5,033 nucleotides of DNA from an uncultured Anaerococcus sp. (GTDB lineage Bacteria > Bacillota > Clostridia > Tissierellales > Peptoniphilaceae): NCBI RefSeq assembly GCF_947253225.1, contig NZ_CAMXYR010000081.1:1-5033 (forward strand), given 5' to 3'. A model generated the notes under the pieces. That model saw only the letters and a list, made by a program, of their open reading frames with translations. It searched no databases and was not told where the DNA came from. The position numbers were made by a program, and so were the translations under genes. Shown in pieces: positions 1 to 5,033 of this stretch. Positions within the stretch are counted from its first letter, which is position 1. Every line of letters begins with the position of its first letter.

Positions 1-26
1 GTATAGAAAATAAGATTTTTAATTTC

Positions 27-33
27 AAAGGAG
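27..33 (+). promoter_or_regulatory. Ribosome binding site of the aminopeptidase P gene
   Basis: AAAGGAG lies seven bases before the ATG at 41, a near-perfect match to the anti-Shine-Dalgarno, and it fixes this start. The preceding 26 bases are AT-rich with several stop codons. No complete promoter can be seen because any -35 box would lie outside the window. Confidence 0.85.
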
Positions 34-40
34 AATTGAG

Positions 41-1810
41 ATGAATATAAATCAAAGAATTGAAAAACTAAGAGAACTAATGAAAGATAGAAAGATAGAA
101 GCATATATAATTCCGACATCAGACCCTCATCAATCTGAATATTTGGCAGATTATTATAAAACTAGAGAATTTATTTCTGGATTTACTGGTTCTGCTGGTG
201 TTGCTCTTGTTACTATGAATGAAGCTAAGCTTTGGACAGATAGCAGGTACTTTCTACAAGCTAGCAAGGAATTAAAAAACTCTGAGTTTGAATTGATGAA
301 AATGGGTGTTGACGGTGTTCCAAGTCTTTTAGAATATTTAGAAGAAAATGTTTCTGAATTTGGTAAGATTGCTTTCGATGGAAAAAATTATTCTGTGGAT
401 GGTTACAAAAAACTAAGTGAAAATATGGGGGCAAGAATTCTTGTTTCAGATGTAGATTACATTTCTCAAATATGGGAAGATAGACCAGCCCTAGGCAAGG
501 ACAAAATTTGGATAATGGAGGATTCATATACTGGTGAAAGTCTAGACCAAAAAGTTGAGAGACTTAGAGAAGTAATGAAAAATTACGGATATGACTATAC
601 CTTCATAGGTTCACCAGAAGATATATGTTACCTCTTAAATATTAGAGGTAATGATGTTGACTATAATCCTGTAGTTTTATCCTACTTATTACTTTCACAA
701 GATGAAATTTCACTCTGTGTTGATGAAGAAAAGCTAAGTGGGGAAGTTAGAGATTACCTAGAGTCAAATAAGGTGAAGGTGTATTCTTACGATTCAATAT
801 ATAAGTTATTAAAAAATATTCCTGGCAAAAATAGGATTTTCTTAGATCCACAAAGAACAAATGTTGCAATTTATGACAGTATCAATGCTAATGTTAAAAT
901 ATCAATGGGTACTAATATTACCACTAACATGAAGGCTATAAAAACAGATACAGAAATTGAAAATGTTAAAAAAGCCTATATTAAAGACGGCATAGCCTTA
1001 GTTAAGTTCTTTAGTTGGCTAGAAGTTGGTGCAAAAACTGGTTCTTTAAACGAACTTTTGGCAAGCCAAAAATTACAAGACATTAGAAGAGAAGATGAAT
1101 CATACATTGAAGATTCATTTGAAACTATAGCAGGATATAAAGAAAATGCGGCAATTGTCCACTACGCCCCATCAGCAACAGGTTCAAAAACTATTAAGGA
1201 CGAAGGAATGATTCTTGTAGATTCTGGAGCTCATTACAAAGAAGGAACAACGGATATTACTAGGACTGTAGCCCTAGGTAGGTTAACAGATGCAGAAAAA
1301 ACTGATTACACACTAGTCCTAAAATCATTTCTAGCCTTGTTCTTAGCTAAATTTAAGGATAAAACCTATGGCCAAAGACTTGATGCGATTGCAAAATATC
1401 CACTCTGGCAAGCAGGCAAGGATTTCTTCCACGGAACAGGTCATGGAGTTGGATTTGTTCTTACAGTACATGAGGGGCCACAAAGAATTTCAGAAAGAGA
1501 TCAAACAGGTTTTGTTGAGAACATGACAACATCAATAGAGCCAGGTTTATACATCGAAAATTCACATGGAATTAGGATAGAAAATGAAGCGTATGTAACT
1601 AAGGCAATGGAGAATGAATTTGGAAAATTTAACCAATTTGAAACTCTAACATATGTTCCTATAGATACAAGACCTGTAAAAACAGAAATGTTAAATAGAA
1701 ATGAGATTGACTGGCTTAATGATTATAATAAGGCATGCTACGAGAAGTTAAGTCCATATTTGGAAGGTCAGGAACTAGAGTATTTGAAAGAGAGCTGTAA
1801 AGAAATTTGA
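41..1810 (+). CDS. pepP: Xaa-Pro aminopeptidase (aminopeptidase P), long three-domain form, peptidase family M24B
   Basis: Predicted cytosolic metallo-exopeptidase (589 aa, no signal peptide or membrane segment) that removes an N-terminal residue when proline is second, helping to recycle proline-containing peptides. Domains: creatinase-like N-terminal domain about 1-150 (contains GFTGSAG and WTDSRYFLQA), a second creatinase-like domain about 152-300, the pita-bread catalytic domain about 305-525, and a short C-terminal domain about 526-589 (YVPIDTRP, IDWLNDY). The dinuclear metal ligands are all present: D394 (LVDSG), D405 (TTDITRT), H468 (HGTGHGVG), E500 (IEPG) and E514 (RIEN). The supporting H374 (VHYAP), H477 (VHEGP) and R512 are also present. 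Spacing matches human cytosolic XPNPEP1 except for a two-residue difference between H468 and E500. Classical bacterial PepP proteins are about 440 aa, so this is the longer, eukaryote-like architecture. The symbol pepP is given by function, not orthology to E. coli PepP. The stop overlaps uvrC. Probably Mn-dependent, from the family. Confidence 0.93.
   Translation: MNINQRIEKLRELMKDRKIEAYIIPTSDPHQSEYLADYYKTREFISGFTGSAGVALVTMNEAKLWTDSRYFLQASKELKNSEFELMKMGVDGVPSLLEYLEENVSEFGKIAFDGKNYSVDGYKKLSENMGARILVSDVDYISQIWEDRPALGKDKIWIMEDSYTGESLDQKVERLREVMKNYGYDYTFIGSPEDICYLLNIRGNDVDYNPVVLSYLLLSQDEISLCVDEEKLSGEVRDYLESNKVKVYSYDSIYKLLKNIPGKNRIFLDPQRTNVAIYDSINANVKISMGTNITTNMKAIKTDTEIENVKKAYIKDGIALVKFFSWLEVGAKTGSLNELLASQKLQDIRREDESYIEDSFETIAGYKENAAIVHYAPSATGSKTIKDEGMILVDSGAHYKEGTTDITRTVALGRLTDAEKTDYTLVLKSFLALFLAKFKDKTYGQRLDAIAKYPLWQAGKDFFHGTGHGVGFVLTVHEGPQRISERDQTGFVENMTTSIEPGLYIENSHGIRIENEAYVTKAMENEFGKFNQFETLTYVPIDTRPVKTEMLNRNEIDWLNDYNKACYEKLSPYLEGQELEYLKESCKEI
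1786..1794 (+). promoter_or_regulatory. Weak Shine-Dalgarno of uvrC, deciding a TTG start
   Basis: GAAAGAGAG is only a partial anti-Shine-Dalgarno match and sits 12 bases before the TTG at 1807, further than ideal. In the uvrC frame there is a TAA at 1798-1800, and no other usual start codon occurs before the GIY-YIG core, so TTG 1807 is the only reasonable start. The four-base overlap TTGA with the upstream stop suggests that translation is coupled by termination and reinitiation. Confidence 0.5.
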
Positions 1811-3657
1811 CCAAATTACAGATTAAAGAAAAATTAAAAGAACTACCAGACTTACCAGGCGTATATATCATGAGAAACTCTACTGATGAAATAATTTATG
1901 TTGGTAAAGCAATATCGTTGAAAAAAAGAGTACGCCAATACTTTGACAATAATAAGAATAAAGGTGCAAAAGTCCTAGCAATGGTTGCAAATATTGACCA
2001 CTTTGAGTATATAATTGTTCAAAATGAGGTCGAGGCCTTGGTTCTTGAAAGTAATTTAATCAAAAAAAATAGACCCAAATACAATATAGTATTGAGGGAT
2101 GACAAGCAATATCCATATATAAAAATATGTAAGGAAAAATATCCTAGAATTAAAAAAGTTAGACAGGTAAAAAAAGATGGGGGCAGGTATTTTGGCCCCT
2201 ATCCGGATGCCTATGCAGTTAATGACTCCATAGATTTATTTCATTTGTATTATCCTTTTAGAACCTGCAATTTGAATTTTGATAAGGGAGCAAGTCTTGA
2301 TAGACCTTGCCTAAATTATTTTATAAAAAAATGCAAGGGACCATGTGTCAACAAGGAAGATGAGAAAAGATACTTGGATAATATGGATGATATTAATGAT
2401 TTTCTTGAAAGTAAAAGCGAGAAGATTCTAACATGGATTCTTGATAAAATGAACAAAGAAGCTTCTAAACTTAATTTTGAAATGGCTGCTAGGTACAGAG
2501 ATTATTATAGAGCCCTATCTGTGATTTCTGAGAGACAAAATGTAACAGAAACAAAGGGTGATGATATCGATATAATTGCTATGAGTAAAGGGATGACAAC
2601 AATCGTTATTCAAGTTTTTTTTATGAGACAAGGAAAAATTGTAGATAGAGAACATTTTTTTATAAAAAATGATTATATGGAAACAAACTCCGATGTAATG
2701 TCCTCTTTCATTAAGCAGTTCTACTTAGATATCATGTACATACCTAAGGAAATTCTGGTTCAAACACTCCCAGATGATTTAGAATCTATCACAGAATTTT
2801 TATCCGCTAAGAAAAAATCAAAAGTATCCATTCATGAACCTAAAATAGGTAAGAAAAGAGAATTAGTAGATATGGCGAGCAGAAACGCTGTGGATATGAG
2901 GATAAAGCACGACAAAAGAGTCGAAAGAAAGGAAAGGAAAAGATCATCTGGCCTTAATCAGCTTAAAGAAATTTTAAACTTACATGACTTATTTAGGATT
3001 GAAGCATATGATATTTCCAACATTTCTGGTGTGAGGTCAGTCGGGTCTATGGTGGTGTTCGAAGATGGGATACCAGTTCCGAAAGAATATAGAAAATTTA
3101 AGATACGTACAGTAGAAGGACCAAATGATTATGCATCTCACAAGGAGGTCTTAACTAGGAGGCTTAAAGAAGGAATAAGCGAAAAAGAAAAAGGCAATAC
3201 CCAAACAGGATTTGGATCTTTACCAGATTTGATACTTATGGATGGAGGCAAGGGGCAAGTTAATATTGCTAAAGATGTCCTTGAAAATCTTGCTTTAGAT
3301 ATTGAAGTTGCAGGTCTTGTAAAGGATGACAAGCATACTACTAGGGCAATAATATACAATAATAATGAGATTCCTATTAATAGGAGAGATCCTGTTTATA
3401 ATTTAATCTATGAAATTCAGGAAGAAGCGCATAGGTTTGCAATAAATTACCATAGAAAGTTGATGCAAAATACCGTGAAGGCAAGTGAGCTTGATAAGAT
3501 TAAAGGTGTTGGCAAGAAAACAAGAGAGAATCTATATAAACATTTCAAAACTTTATCTAACATAAAAAAAGCAAGTATTGAGGAACTGATGGAAGTTCCA
3601 CTTGTAGGAAGGGTTCAAGCTCTTGAGATTTACAAATATTTTAGGCTGAAAGGATAA
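1807..3657 (+). CDS. uvrC: UvrABC excinuclease subunit C
   Basis: UvrC binds the UvrB-DNA complex at a lesion and cuts the damaged strand on both sides in nucleotide excision repair. At 616 aa it has the family's usual length. Domains in order: GIY-YIG nuclease for the 3' incision, about 14-95, with GVY at 18-20, YVGK at 31-34, R41 and the Glu-containing NEVEALVLESNLIK segment at 73-86; a cysteine region with C154, C168, C176 and C180, matching the four cysteines reported to hold a [4Fe-4S] cluster in E. coli UvrC; a UVR motif for UvrB contact, about 206-241; the RNase H-like nuclease for the 5' incision, with D402 (YDIS), D441, D479 (LMDGGKGQ) and H542 (EEAHRFAI); and a tandem helix-hairpin-helix at about 562-612 (KGVGKK, VPLVGR). 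A loop at about 456-470 is longer than my recollection of the Bacillus protein, a variation I believe is common in clostridia. All key residues are present, so it should be active. It starts at TTG and ends with tandem TAA TAA before hprK. Confidence 0.97.
   Translation: MTKLQIKEKLKELPDLPGVYIMRNSTDEIIYVGKAISLKKRVRQYFDNNKNKGAKVLAMVANIDHFEYIIVQNEVEALVLESNLIKKNRPKYNIVLRDDKQYPYIKICKEKYPRIKKVRQVKKDGGRYFGPYPDAYAVNDSIDLFHLYYPFRTCNLNFDKGASLDRPCLNYFIKKCKGPCVNKEDEKRYLDNMDDINDFLESKSEKILTWILDKMNKEASKLNFEMAARYRDYYRALSVISERQNVTETKGDDIDIIAMSKGMTTIVIQVFFMRQGKIVDREHFFIKNDYMETNSDVMSSFIKQFYLDIMYIPKEILVQTLPDDLESITEFLSAKKKSKVSIHEPKIGKKRELVDMASRNAVDMRIKHDKRVERKERKRSSGLNQLKEILNLHDLFRIEAYDISNISGVRSVGSMVVFEDGIPVPKEYRKFKIRTVEGPNDYASHKEVLTRRLKEGISEKEKGNTQTGFGSLPDLILMDGGKGQVNIAKDVLENLALDIEVAGLVKDDKHTTRAIIYNNNEIPINRRDPVYNLIYEIQEEAHRFAINYHRKLMQNTVKASELDKIKGVGKKTRENLYKHFKTLSNIKKASIEELMEVPLVGRVQALEIYKYFRLKG
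3649..3654 (+). promoter_or_regulatory. Ribosome binding site of hprK inside the end of uvrC
   Basis: AAAGGA overlaps the last uvrC codons, six bases before the ATG at 3661, and the space between is exactly two stop codons (TAATAA). This supports the 3661 start, even though it gives an N-terminus longer than usual for HprK. No other Met occurs before residue 88. Confidence 0.8.
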
Positions 3658-3660
3658 TAA

Positions 3661-4734
3661 ATGGCTGATAGTAATAATATAAGTGATTTTAGTGAACATA
3701 TAGATAAGGAAATTACCAGAGGAATCGAGCATGTAAGCGTAAAATTAAGCAAAGTTGTTAAAAACTTAGATTTAGAAGTTATTCATAAAGCTAAAGATTT
3801 TGATGAAATTGTCTTAGAAAGTGCTGACGTAAATAGACCAGGTCTGCAACTTACAGGATACTTAGAGAAGTTCCCCCACAAAAGACTTCAAGTTATTGGC
3901 TCTGTTGAATATACTTATTTAATGAGTTTGGACTCAAGAATGCAGTATGAAAGGTTCAGGGGAATACTTTCTTATAAACTTCCAGCGATAATTTTCTCTT
4001 ACAACAAAGAAATAAATAAAGATATAATGGATCTTTGCGACTATTATGATATAACCTTATTAAGATCTCCACTAAAATCCACAAGGCTAATATCAAAGAT
4101 ATCAGATGAACTTGAATATCAACTAGCTCCAACTAGTAACGTCCACGGAGAACTCCTTGATGTTTTTGGTGTAGGTGTGCTTATAATGGGAAAGTCTTCA
4201 GTGGGTAAAAGCGAAACAGCCCTAGAACTTGTAAATAGGGGCCACAGACTAATAGCTGATGATATGGTAGATATTGTTGCTGTAAACAATACCCTACAAG
4301 GTTCATCACCAGAAAATATTAGACATTATATGGAAATTAGAGGTCTTGGTATAGTCAATGTTAGGAGACTATACGGTTCTGGGGCAGTAAAAATATCAAC
4401 AGGAATTGATTTGGTAATAGAACTAGAACAATGGAAAGAAGACTATGAATATGATAGATTGGGTCTTGATCAGCATTATATTGAAATCCTTGATGTAAAA
4501 GTTCCTCATATAGTAGTACCTGTAAGAGCTGGAAGAAATCTAGCATTAATTATTGAAGTTGCAGCAATGAACCAAAGAGAAAAAAATTTAGGGTACAATG
4601 CAGCTAAAGTAATGACTGATAATATTTTTAAACAATCAACAAAAGAAAATGAAGATTCTCTAAATGAAAATAGCATCGAGAAAAACGAAGAAATCGAAGA
4701 TCAATCACAAATATTGGATAGTGATTTCAACTAA
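3661..4734 (+). CDS. hprK: HPr(Ser) kinase/phosphorylase
   Basis: Bifunctional cytosolic enzyme that phosphorylates HPr on Ser46 using ATP or pyrophosphate and removes that phosphate by phosphorolysis. HPr-Ser-P is the CcpA co-regulator and lowers PTS sugar uptake. The N-terminal domain is about 25-155 (NRPGLQLTGY, RSPLKSTRLISK, LAPTS). The C-terminal kinase domain has H162 (VHGELLDVFG), a P-loop GKSSVGKS at 177-184 with K183, the acidic pair D200/D201 in HRLIADD, the family signature MEIRGLGIVNV at 224-234, YDRLGLD at 264-270 and PVRAGRNLALIIEVAAMN at 287-304. H162, K183 and D200 have the same spacing as in the Lactobacillus casei enzyme. At 357 aa it exceeds the usual 310-320: about 24 extra residues at the N-terminus and an acidic, Asn/Ser-rich tail at 326-357 (11 acidic, 2 basic). 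It is the last gene before the terminator. The partner ptsH is not in the window. Adjacent uvrC-hprK order is, as I recall, common in clostridia. Confidence 0.97.
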   Translation: MADSNNISDFSEHIDKEITRGIEHVSVKLSKVVKNLDLEVIHKAKDFDEIVLESADVNRPGLQLTGYLEKFPHKRLQVIGSVEYTYLMSLDSRMQYERFRGILSYKLPAIIFSYNKEINKDIMDLCDYYDITLLRSPLKSTRLISKISDELEYQLAPTSNVHGELLDVFGVGVLIMGKSSVGKSETALELVNRGHRLIADDMVDIVAVNNTLQGSSPENIRHYMEIRGLGIVNVRRLYGSGAVKISTGIDLVIELEQWKEDYEYDRLGLDQHYIEILDVKVPHIVVPVRAGRNLALIIEVAAMNQREKNLGYNAAKVMTDNIFKQSTKENEDSLNENSIEKNEEIEDQSQILDSDFN

Positions 4735-4751
4735 AATTAAGAAATACAATG

Positions 4752-4799
4752 AAAAAACTAATTATTTACAAATTACTTGTGTTAATAATTAGTTTTTTT
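4752..4799 (+). terminator. Intrinsic terminator after hprK
   Basis: A nine-pair stem joins CTAATTATT (4758-4766) to AATAATTAG (4784-4792). Six flanking As (4752-4757) can pair with the run of seven Ts (4793-4799). Inside, ACAA (4768-4771) pairs with TTGT (4777-4780), with a small asymmetric bulge between the stems. It begins 17 bases after the hprK stop. The stem is AT-rich, so its stability comes from length rather than GC pairs. The A tract on the left could let it also work on the opposite strand. It separates the repair/HprK unit from the oxidoreductase promoter. Confidence 0.85.
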
Positions 4800-4881
4800 A
4801 GATATTTTCCGAATATAAGATATGCAATAAAGTAATTGAATGATTAAAATCAAATAAATTTATTAGATGAACCTAAAAGCG

Positions 4882-4940
4882 GTATAAGGTTAAAATCATT
4901 TTAAATTTAATCTTGACAATCACATCAATAAACCTTATAC
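4882..4940. repeat. 10-bp perfect inverted repeat flanking the -35 region
   Basis: GTATAAGGTT (4882-4891) and AACCTTATAC (4931-4940) are exact reverse complements separated by 39 bases. The right arm overlaps five of the six bases of the predicted -10 box, and the left arm lies upstream of the -35. A shorter related AACCT occurs at 4870-4874. The left arm precedes the predicted transcription start, so an RNA hairpin in the oxidoreductase leader is excluded. A DNA-binding operator pair is possible. In 250 bases of AT-rich DNA a match of this length could also arise by chance. Confidence 0.45.
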
Positions 4941-4941
4941 T
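4913..4941 (+). promoter_or_regulatory. Strong sigma-A promoter for pyruvate:ferredoxin oxidoreductase
   Basis: A perfect -35 TTGACA (4913-4918), a 17-base spacer and a -10 TATACT (4936-4941) differ from the vegetative consensus at one base. The 20 or so bases before the -35 are almost entirely A and T, resembling an UP element. Transcription should begin near 4948-4949, giving a leader of about 41 bases. Such a strong promoter fits a highly expressed central-metabolism enzyme. Confidence 0.88.
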
Positions 4942-4946
4942 TTAAG

Positions 4947-4970
4947 TAGTGTTAACGATATTTGTTACTA
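4947..4970. promoter_or_regulatory. Imperfect dyad at the transcription start, possible operator
   Basis: The element has the form TAGT-N16-ACTA with further symmetric pairs inside (14 of 24 positions are self-complementary). The left half, TGTTAACG, resembles the left half of a CcpA cre site (TGWAARCG), but the right half is a poor match. It covers the predicted transcription start, where a bound protein would block initiation or early elongation. The regulator cannot be named from sequence alone. Confidence 0.3.
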
Positions 4971-4977
4971 ATATTAT

Positions 4978-4984
4978 AGGAGGT
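4978..4984 (+). promoter_or_regulatory. Ribosome binding site of pyruvate:ferredoxin oxidoreductase
   Basis: AGGAGGT lies five bases before the ATG at 4990. It is the strongest Shine-Dalgarno in the window and agrees with high expression of the gene that follows. Confidence 0.88.
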
Positions 4985-4989
4985 CTTAA

Positions 4990-5033
4990 ATGACAGTTAA
5001 AAGAGCTATGAAGACTATGGATGGTAACACAGC
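4990..5033 (+). CDS. nifJ: Pyruvate:ferredoxin (flavodoxin) oxidoreductase, N-terminal fragment cut by the window end
   Basis: Only 14 complete codons are visible. The residues KTMDGNT, followed by a partial codon beginning GC (Ala), are the characteristic opening of single-chain pyruvate:ferredoxin oxidoreductases, which normally continue into a segment rich in YPITPSSPMAE-like residues. The enzyme (about 1170-1200 aa in the family) uses thiamine diphosphate and iron-sulfur clusters to convert pyruvate and CoA to acetyl-CoA, CO2 and reduced ferredoxin in the cytosol of anaerobes. Its own strong promoter and ribosome binding site show it is independent of hprK. A related 2-oxoacid:ferredoxin oxidoreductase is possible but less likely given this motif. 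The gene continues beyond 5033. Confidence 0.8.
   Translation, partial: MTVKRAMKTMDGNT

Noticed and set aside
11..16. TAAGAT as a -10 box for the aminopeptidase operon
   Set aside because: The matching -35 region lies outside the window and the leader would be very short; AT-rich sequence gives such matches easily.
261..527. 88-codon open frame on the minus strand
   Set aside because: It lies wholly inside the aminopeptidase gene, its translation has no recognisable domain, and the gene on the + strand is certain.
2656..2669. 14-bp perfect palindrome TTTTTTATAAAAAA within uvrC
   Set aside because: It encodes conserved-frame residues in low-complexity AT sequence, has no room for a hairpin loop and is probably chance.
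3138..3359. 73-codon open frame on the minus strand
   Set aside because: It is antisense to the conserved UvrC nuclease domain and has no independent support.
4361..4546. 61-codon open frame on the minus strand with many Leu and Phe
   Set aside because: It is antisense to the conserved HprK kinase domain; the hydrophobic look comes from reading the other strand.
4840..4857. Five-codon open frame in the intergenic region
   Set aside because: Too short and without a ribosome binding site; no coding signal.
4881..4909. Divergent promoter on the minus strand using the left inverted-repeat arm as a -10
   Set aside because: The possible -35 matches only about three of six bases, and there is no gene on that strand; it would read into the terminator.
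4949..4968. Rex (redox) operator at the start of the oxidoreductase transcript
   Set aside because: The two TGTTA units are in direct orientation 13 bp apart, whereas Rex sites are inverted repeats of TTGTTAA or TTGTGAA type.

Overview
This is an AT-rich window from a low-GC Gram-positive anaerobe. HPr kinase/phosphorylase next to uvrC points to Firmicutes. The last gene begins like pyruvate:ferredoxin oxidoreductase, which points to an anaerobic clostridial or Tissierellia-type organism (Peptoniphilaceae such as Anaerococcus or Peptoniphilus is a guess from protein style, not a proven assignment). Everything seen is on the + strand and chromosomal in character. I see no mobile element, CRISPR array, tRNA or rRNA.

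Layout: (1) Positions 1-40 are a short leader with a good ribosome binding site. (2) 41-1810 encodes a long-form, three-domain Xaa-Pro aminopeptidase (M24B) with all five metal ligands. (3) 1807-3657 encodes UvrC, starting at TTG and overlapping the previous stop by four bases (TTGA). (4) 3661-4734 encodes HPr kinase/phosphorylase, three bases after the uvrC stop codon, with its Shine-Dalgarno inside the end of uvrC. The three genes look like one transcription unit, closed by an intrinsic terminator at 4752-4799. (5) 4800-4989 is a promoter region with a near-consensus sigma-A promoter (TTGACA-17-TATACT), an AT-rich upstream tract, a 10-bp inverted repeat whose right arm covers most of the -10 box, and an imperfect dyad at the predicted transcription start. 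(6) 4990-5033 is the first 14 codons of pyruvate:ferredoxin oxidoreductase, cut by the window edge.

How the parts relate: the aminopeptidase recycles proline-containing peptides, UvrC makes the dual incision in nucleotide excision repair, and HprK phosphorylates HPr at serine to drive carbon catabolite control. They are functionally unrelated but seem co-transcribed and translationally coupled. The oxidoreductase is a separate, probably highly expressed, central-metabolism unit whose promoter carries possible operators.

I did not find a new biological system. The coding part is housekeeping. The most worthwhile unexplained structure is in the regulatory region 4870-4970, followed by the non-conserved ends of HprK.
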